A stretch of DNA of 64,000 nucleotides, taken from Sporomusa malonica (GTDB lineage Bacteria > Bacillota > Negativicutes > Sporomusales > Sporomusaceae). The stretch lies in the NCBI RefSeq assembly GCF_041428715.1, contig NZ_CP155572.1. The stretch is one strand, 5' to 3'. This document shows, in pieces, positions 42,636 to 50,073 of this stretch. Position 1 is the stretch's first letter; each line of letters starts with the position of its first letter. A program made the translations under genes and the position numbers. Below the pieces are notes generated by a model, which made no database searches, was not told where the DNA came from, and saw only the letters and a list, made by a program, of their open reading frames with translations.

Positions 42636-45008
42636 CTATTTAAATTTTACTTTACGTTGATTGAGTTTTTGCATTAGACCTGGACGACCGCTGGGGATAA
42701 CGATCTCGCGCATTACTTCATCCATAGAAAGGCCTAGTGCCTCGCCGGCCATAACTTCCTCACCGGCAATCGGGCTGATTTTTTCGGTATAACAGGCAAC
42801 CACCAGACCAAGCATGGCTCCCAGGAATGGCACGCCAATCCAGGGAAGATACGGGATACCGCCGCCTGACAGAATGAACATGGCTGTTAGCATTACCGCC
42901 CCTACACCCATACCATAGCTGCGTTCAGGGGCACTAAAGGTGATTGTCATGCGTTCAACTACTTTGCGCCAGCCGGTAAGAGGTACTTTTTTGCTTAGAC
43001 GCTTACGGCGTATGACTGTCATAATCGCGGTGTGGTCAAGCCCCAGGAATAAGATGGTAATAATTATGGCCGTCATACCGGCCAGAATACTCTTAACCTC
43101 GGTGAGCACCTGATACAGCTCACCACGTGGATCAGGTTCGATTACCCCCAGCGCTGTCGAATACAGTGATACATTTTCATGGCCTGCCTGCTTATGAACA
43201 ACAGGAGCGACCGAGTTAACATCAATGCTGCTGGTAGTCAAAATCTGGATTCGTGCACCAGGAATTACTTGTCCGGCAATGAATTTATCCAACAAATTGA
43301 TTGAGTGGTTAATTTCTTCGTCTTTAAGGTTAGGAACAGCACCTGCCAGGTACTGAACCTGGGTAGTAATTATGGGCACATTCAATTCCTGCAGTGCCCC
43401 CAGACGGGTATTAGCACTTGTGAGACTGGTTCTTGCACCATTCACGTCAAAGGCTTGCAAAGTAGCTATGGTATTTTGACCATTGGCGACAATATTGTCA
43501 ATGGCTGACTTAGCGCGTCTGGCATTGGCTGCTACATCGTCCAGCTGAGACAGGTTGGAGCTTAAGTTACTCAAATTCTGCTGGGCTCCACTAAGATTAC
43601 TGATGGTTGTACCAACATCACCATTGACCAAACGAAGTACCTGCAAGCTATTGGCCAGGCCTCCGAGTGTGCGGGACGAATTGTCAAGCTGGTAGCGGAT
43701 ACCGCTGGTATCGATCCCAGCAAGCGCACTGGTCGCTGCCTGAATTGTGCCGCCAGCTACTTGCAGACTGGACAGTATCTGTTCCAGCGCAGCAACACCG
43801 CTGCCATAGTTATCTAGAGCTCCAAGGGCCACAGAACTAAGACTCTTAGTATCTTGGGCAAAGCCGGGGATTTGTCCGACAAGTTTGCCTGTTTCGCTAA
43901 GAGCGGTTCCCAATTCCTGACGCGGATTTTTGTATGTCGCTGTTACTATTTGTCCACTTACAGCATTTTTCTCGAGTTTATAGCCTTGGGCATTGCCTGT
44001 CTGGTTGCCTAACCAGGAGGCATCACCTTCGGTGATACGGCCTTCGGCTGCACCATTAGCACTAGTTGCTGTAATTTCCACAACAACATTGCCTTTTGCC
44101 GGGGCACTCCCAGCTTGTGGAGCTGTAGCAGCCGTTCCCTGAAAGACAACAATATCCCCTTTAGCCAGTTGAGTACCGGCGCCTGGGGTAACTGTAACTT
44201 GAGCCGCATATGCCTGTAGGAAACGTTTCAGTTCCAGCATGGTGCTAACCATGTAGGTCATATCATCATTTTTACCGTCAACAGATACGTTTTGGGCATA
44301 TTCAAGGCGGAGGTCTTTCTGCATGGTTTCAGCAATAGCTTCACCCAGTCGCACTGGGTTGGAAGGCTCACTGCCTACTGGGAAACTGATTTCAATTACC
44401 TGATAGTCCTTCAACACTGTCTTGATCGCAGCACTAACAGTAGAAGATTTGTCAAGCGAGCTTAATATTACGCCCACTGATCCACCATCCCGGAAAGCAA
44501 AGCGGACGCCTTCCATCTGCATAATGCGCTCGATTAGCATATTTCTTGCACCTTCCGGTACACCCCGGACAGTCAAACGTGGTTCGGTCATAACGCCGAC
44601 ACTGCCGCCGCCAGGGATGCCGCCAAAGCTTTTCGTCAAATCTTCGTACACTTTTTTAGTTTTATATTGGTCCGGTAAAGAAACAAAAAACGGCGTCTTA
44701 CCAGTAATGTTTGGACCAGCTTTCACTTTACCACCTGGAAACACTTCATTTACAATCTTTTCGATGTGAACAGCTGCATCTTCGCGATTTTCTTCTCTGA
44801 CTTGAATGATTACGTCATATTCACCATAATCGCCCACAAGATTGGACAGGGTTTTCGAAAAATAAGTATTCGCGGCCATGGAGACCGAACCAGCCAACAA
44901 TGAGCCTATGAGTACACTGACAGTAATCAGTGTCAGAATATCGCGTTGAATCGAGTCTTTAAACATACTTTTCATGAATTTAATGATTTTGTTTCCTTGT
45001 GTTAACAT
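42636..45008 (-). CDS. Large ABC permease-like membrane protein, function unknown
   Basis: A 790-residue protein that pairs with the ATPase. It has one membrane segment (about 24-46), a very large outside domain of nearly 600 residues with alpha/beta parts followed by a coiled-coil, serine- and asparagine-rich helical region (about 375-560), then three segments (about 640-662, 701-718, 723-740). The C-terminus (about 750-778) holds GEALGLSMDEVMREIVIP, which matches the EAA loop pattern of importer permeases. ATG 45008 follows GAGGTGA at 8 bases, while a longer frame to 45038 lacks a site. I do not recognise a characterised family. Confidence 0.75.
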   Translation of the reverse strand: MLTQGNKIIKFMKSMFKDSIQRDILTLITVSVLIGSLLAGSVSMAANTYFSKTLSNLVGDYGEYDVIIQVREENREDAAVHIEKIVNEVFPGGKVKAGPNITGKTPFFVSLPDQYKTKKVYEDLTKSFGGIPGGGSVGVMTEPRLTVRGVPEGARNMLIERIMQMEGVRFAFRDGGSVGVILSSLDKSSTVSAAIKTVLKDYQVIEISFPVGSEPSNPVRLGEAIAETMQKDLRLEYAQNVSVDGKNDDMTYMVSTMLELKRFLQAYAAQVTVTPGAGTQLAKGDIVVFQGTAATAPQAGSAPAKGNVVVEITATSANGAAEGRITEGDASWLGNQTGNAQGYKLEKNAVSGQIVTATYKNPRQELGTALSETGKLVGQIPGFAQDTKSLSSVALGALDNYGSGVAALEQILSSLQVAGGTIQAATSALAGIDTSGIRYQLDNSSRTLGGLANSLQVLRLVNGDVGTTISNLSGAQQNLSNLSSNLSQLDDVAANARRAKSAIDNIVANGQNTIATLQAFDVNGARTSLTSANTRLGALQELNVPIITTQVQYLAGAVPNLKDEEINHSINLLDKFIAGQVIPGARIQILTTSSIDVNSVAPVVHKQAGHENVSLYSTALGVIEPDPRGELYQVLTEVKSILAGMTAIIITILFLGLDHTAIMTVIRRKRLSKKVPLTGWRKVVERMTITFSAPERSYGMGVGAVMLTAMFILSGGGIPYLPWIGVPFLGAMLGLVVACYTEKISPIAGEEVMAGEALGLSMDEVMREIVIPSGRPGLMQKLNQRKVKFK

Positions 45009-45036
45009 GGATTCAGTCACCTCATTTCTGGTGTAC

Positions 45037-45066
45037 ATTATATCACGTATATCATTTTATTGTCTA
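45037..45066 (-). promoter_or_regulatory. Putative promoter before the ABC pair
   Basis: -10 TATAAT (45042-45037 on the minus strand) and TAGACA (45066-45061) with an 18-base spacer, just ahead of the permease gene. It starts the downstream run toward lpxC, which supports a transcript break after the acyltransferase gene. Confidence 0.55.
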
Positions 45067-45109
45067 TAAGTATATCAAAAAATGTGTTTTTGTATATATT
45101 GTAAGTAAT

Positions 45110-45150
45110 TAAAAAGAGATTGCTTCGCTGATGCGAAGCAATCTCGACTT
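45110..45150. terminator. Terminator after the second acyltransferase gene
   Basis: Perfect 12-base arms GAGATTGCTTCG (45116-45127) and CGAAGCAATCTC (45134-45145) with a T-run on the minus strand. Confidence 0.85.
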
Positions 45151-46017
45151 TTACATGGCAGGCGGCGGTGTCTTCCAGCGGTTGTGCAGCCAAAACCATT
45201 CATGTGGATATTTTCTAACATGGTTTTCAATAATCTGTGTCAAACGCTGTGTAGTAATACGAATATCATAGTCGCGATCTGCTGTTTTTTCCACGATAAG
45301 GTGGGGATGAATGATTGCCGTGTGAGTTCCGTCTGGGTTCGTTGTAATAAAGGCCGGAACTATCGGGGCATTATTCAGGCGGCCTAAGGCTGCAGCTCCC
45401 TGTGGAGTGGAAGCAGGCCTGGAAAAGAATTCGATAAACACACCATCCCGGTGATTGTCTTGATCCATTAACAGCCCGATAATCTTGCCTGAACAAAGCA
45501 ACTTCACCATCTCCCGGACGCCTTGCTTATAGGTAACATGCATGCCGGCTTTGGTTCGGTATTCATTGATAAAGCTGTCCATGGCGGCGTTTGTCTGCCG
45601 CTGAACAACAGCAACCAGGGGAAATCCATGCATAGCCAGGGCCGCGCCAAGCAGTTCCCAGTTACCGCTGTGCGCGGTGGCCAATACGGCTCCCCGCCCC
45701 AGCTTTAAAGCGGCTTCAAGATGCTCGTGGCCGCTTAGTTTGACAACCTGTCCAATGTTATCTTTCGTTAAGCGCGGCATATAGAGAACTTCCATAAACA
45801 TCGGGCCAAACCGCACTGCGCTGGCCTTTGCCAGCGCGTATGCCTGGCGTTCATCAACGCCAAGACTGCGGCAAATATTATTAATCGCCATGTTACGCCT
45901 TTTGACCGGAACAAATGGCCAGCATAGGTTACCTATCAGACAGCCCAGACCCCGTCTAAGCCTGGCTGGCAACAAACAGACCAGGCTGCTTAGACATTTC
46001 ACCAAATGATACTGCAT
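45151..46017 (-). CDS. Second lipid A acyltransferase, LpxL/HtrB family
   Basis: A 288-residue homologue of LpxL at 29017-29898, with the catalytic HX4(D/E) motif in LATAHSGNWELLGAALAMHG, LLMDQDNHRDGVFIEF and FITTNPDGTHTA. A hydrophobic N-terminus anchors it to the inner membrane. It lies between the YjbH-like gene and a terminator, apart from the lpxC-lptB operon. It may place a second acyl chain (an LpxM-type role) or act on another lipid. Confidence 0.9.
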   Translation of the reverse strand: MQYHLVKCLSSLVCLLPARLRRGLGCLIGNLCWPFVPVKRRNMAINNICRSLGVDERQAYALAKASAVRFGPMFMEVLYMPRLTKDNIGQVVKLSGHEHLEAALKLGRGAVLATAHSGNWELLGAALAMHGFPLVAVVQRQTNAAMDSFINEYRTKAGMHVTYKQGVREMVKLLCSGKIIGLLMDQDNHRDGVFIEFFSRPASTPQGAAALGRLNNAPIVPAFITTNPDGTHTAIIHPHLIVEKTADRDYDIRITTQRLTQIIENHVRKYPHEWFWLHNRWKTPPPAM

Positions 46018-46027
46018 ATCGCTACTC

Positions 46028-46660
46028 CTAATATGTGTAACTTAACCCAAAGTAGGTTTCACTATGACGCCAGCCGGCATCAATTTTTAGACCTGGAACA
46101 ATTGCCATGCGTGCCCCATAGTTCATCCGGTCGCCATCCCACTCGGCAATCAGGGTAGTAGCAGGGAATACGTTGTTGCCGGTAATAATACCGACTGGGT
46201 TAATGGTTTTTTCTACAGCGGCAAATACACCGTCATAACGCCCGTCACCAATACCGGCATGTATGCGGAAACCGAACGGAAGTGCTTTGCTTGCTGCGGC
46301 ATAATAGGTGCGCTTGTCACGATTACCAGCATCTTCTACCCCAATGGCCAAGCCTGGAGTAAGAATAGTCTCTGGCACCAGACCAAATTTGGCATTAAAA
46401 TAGGTTTGATTTTCTTTGTTGCTATCGTTGTCATAGCGGAATCCGGCTACACCAACTTCCAGCTTGTTAGCCAGACTGATGTTAAAACTACCAACACCGC
46501 CCTCTTTTAAGTGATGATAACCAAGGGAAAACTGGCCCTCCTGCAGGACGTCAGCTGATGGGGTATTGATTAGACCTGTTGAGCCGTTGATTGATGGTGC
46601 GGCATATACGGGAGCTGCTGCCAAAAGTAATACTGCAGCTGCAAGAATGGTTTTTTTCAT
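46028..46660 (-). CDS. Small YjbH-like outer membrane beta-barrel protein
   Basis: A 210-residue exported protein. A signal peptide ends VYAAPS. The mature part begins GSTGLINTPSADVLQEGQFSLGYHHL, which resembles the opening of YjbH-family barrels. It continues with alternating strands and ends YFGLSYTY, a plausible barrel C-terminus. It is one-third the length of full YjbH proteins. A role in LPS or polysaccharide passage is only suggested by its neighbours lpxD and the acyltransferase. Confidence 0.75.
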   Translation of the reverse strand: MKKTILAAAVLLLAAAPVYAAPSINGSTGLINTPSADVLQEGQFSLGYHHLKEGGVGSFNISLANKLEVGVAGFRYDNDSNKENQTYFNAKFGLVPETILTPGLAIGVEDAGNRDKRTYYAAASKALPFGFRIHAGIGDGRYDGVFAAVEKTINPVGIITGNNVFPATTLIAEWDGDRMNYGARMAIVPGLKIDAGWRHSETYFGLSYTY

Positions 46661-46762
46661 AAATATTCTCCTTACTAAGATTGTATATAGTGTGCTATAA
46701 GTTTATATTAATTCCCTGTTATGCGAAAAAATCCTGCTAGCTGGTGTCCGCCAATTTGTGGG

Positions 46763-46800
46763 GATAAAAAAATCGAGGCATACACACGTATACCTCGTTG
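46763..46800 (-). terminator. Terminator after lpxD
   Basis: Arms CGAGGCATAC (46774-46783) and GTATACCTCG (46788-46797), with one mismatch and a T-run on the minus strand. It follows the lpxD stop by about 10 bases, so the yjbH-like gene may have its own promoter. Confidence 0.8.
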
Positions 46801-46806
46801 TTTCTG

Positions 46807-47823
46807 TTATTTTTCAACCTCTGCTAAGCGCTGTTCAAGTTCACGGACTTTCTTGATGAGTTCCGGCAACCGGCCAACCGCCGCTTCAGAGCGCAGCCAT
46901 TCTCTATGAGGCCGGGCAGGAAAACCAGCACAAAAGGAGTTGGCCGGGGTGTCGTTGATAGGTGCTGATCTGGCGGCAAATACGCAATTATCACCAATGG
47001 TCAAGTGACCGGCACTACCTGATTGACCGGCAAAGGTTACGTTATTGCCAATCTTTGCGCTGCCGGCAATCCCGGTTTGAGCAACAAAGAAACAGTTTTC
47101 ACCCACCACCACATTGTGAGCCAAATGCACTAAATTATCAATTTTGGTGCCTTGTTTTACAATGGTGCTGCCGGTAGTGGCCCGGTCAAGACAGGTATTG
47201 GCGCCAATCTCAACATCATCTTCAATGATTACATTACCTACTTGCGGCACTTTCTGATGTTTGCCGCCTACGGTAACAAATCCAAAGCCGTCGCTGCCAA
47301 TTACAGCACCGCTTTGAATAATCACCCGGTTGCCCACCTGGCAGTTTTCCCTGATGGTCACATTGGGATAAATGAGCGTATCACTGCCAACAATAGCATG
47401 GCGTCCTATATACGTATGCGGATATAGGATTGTGTTATCGCCAATTACAGCGTTATCATCAACAACTACATGGGCCATGACAGCCACATTAGCACCCAGC
47501 TTAGCTGAGGCACTTACAACCGCAGCAGGATGGACGCCAGGAGACACGTCCGGCTTGGGTGTAAACAGGCTCAATAACGTGGTAAAGGCCATCCGGGGAT
47601 TAGCCACCCGGATAGCCGGTTTGGGAAATGATTGCGTGGTATCAGGAATGATTACGGCTGCAGCGCCGCATTTACCTGCTTTTTCAATGTGTGGCGGCAC
47701 TGCAAAAGTAATATCACCAGAACCGGCATCATCAATATTGGTGATACCGGTGATTTCTATGCCGGCAGCCTCGGTGGCCGTACCGTTCAGCAGGGCGGCA
47801 AGCTCAACTAACGTCTTCTTCAC
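46807..47823 (-). CDS. lpxD: UDP-3-O-(3-hydroxyacyl)glucosamine N-acyltransferase
   Basis: Third lipid A acylation step. The 338-residue trimeric beta-helix protein has an N-terminal uridine-binding domain, then hexapeptide repeats with DNLVHLAHNVVVGENC (catalytic histidine) and a C-terminal coiled helix (LPELIKKVRELEQRLAEVEK). The start is GTG 47823 with GGAGG before. It directly follows the ompH genes, as the ompH-lpxD order is in many diderms. Confidence 0.96.
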   Translation of the reverse strand: MKKTLVELAALLNGTATEAAGIEITGITNIDDAGSGDITFAVPPHIEKAGKCGAAAVIIPDTTQSFPKPAIRVANPRMAFTTLLSLFTPKPDVSPGVHPAAVVSASAKLGANVAVMAHVVVDDNAVIGDNTILYPHTYIGRHAIVGSDTLIYPNVTIRENCQVGNRVIIQSGAVIGSDGFGFVTVGGKHQKVPQVGNVIIEDDVEIGANTCLDRATTGSTIVKQGTKIDNLVHLAHNVVVGENCFFVAQTGIAGSAKIGNNVTFAGQSGSAGHLTIGDNCVFAARSAPINDTPANSFCAGFPARPHREWLRSEAAVGRLPELIKKVRELEQRLAEVEK

Positions 47824-47839
47824 AAAAGCTGCCTCCTGC

Positions 47840-48262
47840 TTATTGCATTTTCTTAATTACATCATCAGTTATGTCAGTGCCGCCTTGGGCTACACTGTTT
47901 TTGTAGAGAACAACGCCAAGTTTTTTCTCTTTGCTTACTTGCTCAATGGCTTGTTTAATAGCGTTGTCAATTTGTGTTTCCAGGTCTTGTTTAATCTTGA
48001 GGAATTCACCATACGCTGTTTCCTGGCGCTTTTGGAACTCTTCAGCGCTGATGCTGGCTTTGTCTTTTTCCAGTTGATCGCTCAATTCTTTGCCTTTGAC
48101 ATTAAGCTGATCCTGAAATTGCTTTACCTTAGGGCTATCAGCCATGACTTTGTTTACATCAAGGACGCCAATGGCTGCTTGGCCGGTATTGCACCCTGTC
48201 AACGCTAACCCAGCGACAAAAACCAATACTAATACTAATATCATTCTAATTTGTTTGTTCAT
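47840..48262 (-). CDS. OmpH/Skp-like chaperone, predicted lipoprotein
   Basis: A 140-residue OmpH/Skp family member, a holdase for unfolded barrel proteins. Its N-terminus ends in a lipobox-like LTGC, so it is probably a lipoprotein and not a free soluble chaperone. The mature part has IGVLDVNKVMADSPKVKQF and a coiled-coil arm, ending DITDDVIKKM. ATG 48262 follows AGGAGG at 8 bases. It is the last of three related genes. Confidence 0.85.
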   Translation of the reverse strand: MNKQIRMILVLVLVFVAGLALTGCNTGQAAIGVLDVNKVMADSPKVKQFQDQLNVKGKELSDQLEKDKASISAEEFQKRQETAYGEFLKIKQDLETQIDNAIKQAIEQVSKEKKLGVVLYKNSVAQGGTDITDDVIKKMQ

Positions 48263-48352
48263 CACAGAATCCTCCTTCGGAACCTCCAACGAGACGCATT
48301 TATTCCTGCCCTCGCGGGTCTCTCTCTATTGCTCCTAGTATGCGCAGGCAAA

Positions 48353-49309
48353 TTATTTCTTAAACGCGCCAATAACCGCTTCAGTAATATCTACTGCGCT
48401 TACGTTTACTTTATGCCCGGTCAGTACGACCTCCAGGCCGCGTTCAGTAGCCACTTTGGCTGCTTTATCCCGGATATCGTTCAGGATATATTCTTCCAGA
48501 ACGCTAATCTCCTGTTGTTTCATCCCCAGCTGTTGATCAAGAGCCTGGATGCTGGCTGATGCAGCAGGCGCTTTGGGTAACTGTGCTATTTTTCCAGCCA
48601 TATCTGACGTTTGAGCTGCGATTTTATTGCTGAGTTCAACGTTCAGCTGTTTAGCATAGGCGGCCAATTCTTGTTCGATAGCGGCTTTATCTGGAGTTAG
48701 AGCTGCATCCATACTCTGAACCAACTCTTTCTCCCTGGCTGCCAGCTTATTTGCTTGTTCGGCTTTCAGGGCATCAAGGGCTTTTTTAAGCTCAGCAGAT
48801 TCTTTTTCATCCATACGGACAGTTTGCATTTTTAACTGCAGGTTAAACAGCTGTGGCTGATATTCTTTGTCAAGCTGCTCAGCATAGGTATTAAGCTGAG
48901 CGGATAACTCGCCATGGATTTTGTTCGCCTTGCCGGCAAGTCTCGCCTGGAGTTCCTGCTGTTTTGCCGACATTTTAGCATTAAACTCTTGCTCTGCGGC
49001 TGATTTTAGGCCGTCTGATGCGCTCCCTGGCAGATTCATCGCCGGCAGTTGTGCTGTAGTGTTTGAAGCCTTACCGGCCTCGGTAGCCAGTTGCTGTTGC
49101 AGTGTGTTCGCTTGCTGTTTAAGTTTTTGCCATTCCTGGTGTTTAGGATGAGCATTAATGGCTTTGTCCATGTCAATTACGCCTACCCTGGGCGCTTCGG
49201 GCGTTTTGGTTTCAGGTGTCGAACGGGCGCAGCCTGCTAAAAGTACAGCACCAAGAAGTAGTGCGGCCAGAAACCTAATTGGTGTTGTAGATTTTTTAAG
49301 ATTAAACAC
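48353..49309 (-). CDS. Long OmpH/Skp-like protein, predicted lipoprotein
   Basis: A 318-residue protein with a signal sequence ending in a LAGC lipobox, then VGVIDMDKAINAHPKHQEW, the OmpH start, and a very long coiled coil. The C-terminal AVDITEAVIGAFKK matches the ends of its two sisters. It is about twice the usual length because the arm is extended. GTG 49309 with GAGGG at 7 bases is preferred over the longer frame. It lies 82 bases after the orphan IS-like element. Confidence 0.82.
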   Translation of the reverse strand: MFNLKKSTTPIRFLAALLLGAVLLAGCARSTPETKTPEAPRVGVIDMDKAINAHPKHQEWQKLKQQANTLQQQLATEAGKASNTTAQLPAMNLPGSASDGLKSAAEQEFNAKMSAKQQELQARLAGKANKIHGELSAQLNTYAEQLDKEYQPQLFNLQLKMQTVRMDEKESAELKKALDALKAEQANKLAAREKELVQSMDAALTPDKAAIEQELAAYAKQLNVELSNKIAAQTSDMAGKIAQLPKAPAASASIQALDQQLGMKQQEISVLEEYILNDIRDKAAKVATERGLEVVLTGHKVNVSAVDITEAVIGAFKK

Positions 49310-49391
49310 CAAATCACCCTCTCTAATCTTAAGGTTAAAGCCGAGCACAGACTAAACCGGCTCGGCTCAATTATACACCGGAATTATGTGA

Positions 49392-49512
49392 TTATCCGAT
49401 GACTAACCCGCTCTAAGACTCCCTCTTCTACAAGTGGGAGTTAAGAGCGGCTAAGTCCCTGGATAAGGGCGACTAACCTTCAGGTGGGGTTAAAATCCCA
49501 TCTGAAGCTAAG
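49392..49512 (-). mobile_element. Orphan IS200/IS605-like end or short non-autonomous element
   Basis: About 120 bases between two ompH genes. It consists of three adjacent imperfect hairpins separated by TTAG/CTAA spacers: CCGCTCTAAGACTCCC pairs with GGGAGTTAAGAGCGG (49408-49450), a middle one at 49455-49473, and CTTCAGGTGGG/CCCATCTGAAG (49478-49507). The minus-strand text ACTCCCACTTGTAGAAG and TTAGTCATCGGATAA resembles the right ends that follow tnpB in IS200/IS605 elements. No transposase or TnpB gene is present. Confidence 0.45.
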
Positions 49513-49518
49513 TCTACT

Positions 49519-49989
49519 TTATTTACCGGTAAGTTTTTTCAGAACATCATCAGTGATATCCTGGGCACCGTAGACGATGTTGTTGACATCAAGCACTACG
49601 GCAAGACCCTTAGTATCAGCTACTGATTTAACGGCGGCATCAATTTGGCTAAAGATCGGGGCTTTGAGTTCTTGTTCTTTAAGGGACAGTCTTTCACGCA
49701 GCTGGTTACTATATGCTTCTTTTTCTTTATCATTCATAGTTTTGGACTTTTCTTCAAAATCCTTTTGCGCTTGAGCAACTTCACCTTGCATGGTTTCTTT
49801 GAATTTACTGAGCTCAGGGCTTTCATTAATTAAGCGTTGGTAATTGACTTTGCCAATATTGGATGCAGTACCGGCACTGGCTGCGTAGCCTGTACCGCTC
49901 TGTGAGATTGCCAGACCAAATACGCCTAACAGAAATACTCCGACTACGGCAATCGCCACAATCCTAGCTACTTTTTTGTCTTTAAACAT
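49519..49989 (-). CDS. OmpH/Skp-like outer membrane protein chaperone
   Basis: A 156-residue member with an N-terminal hydrophobic segment (about 9-31, signal or anchor) followed by NIGKVNYQRLINESPELSKFKE and a coiled-coil arm, ending AQDITDDVLKKLTGK. It lacks a lipobox, unlike its two sisters. ATG 49989 follows AGAAGG at 7 bases, while a longer frame to 50070 overlaps the previous gene's end. It sits right after the POTRA-like gene and bamA, which suits a role in barrel assembly. Confidence 0.88.
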   Translation of the reverse strand: MFKDKKVARIVAIAVVGVFLLGVFGLAISQSGTGYAASAGTASNIGKVNYQRLINESPELSKFKETMQGEVAQAQKDFEEKSKTMNDKEKEAYSNQLRERLSLKEQELKAPIFSQIDAAVKSVADTKGLAVVLDVNNIVYGAQDITDDVLKKLTGK

Positions 49990-50073
49990 TCTTAAACCTT
50001 CTTTCCTGCCACTTGGCAATAAATTCCCCTCTACCTTATCAATTATAACAGGCAGTACTTTATTGAGCAAGTC

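Noticed and set aside
41846..45008. LolCDE-type lipoprotein exporter
   Set aside because: The ATPase motifs are importer-like and the permease has no LolC/E similarity that I can see; only the membrane layout is shared.
47372..48208. Plus-strand open frame of 278 codons across lpxD and ompH
   Set aside because: It runs antisense through two recognised genes and has no family features.
49392..49512. CRISPR-like repeat array
   Set aside because: The three hairpins differ in sequence and spacing; there are no identical direct repeats with unique spacers.
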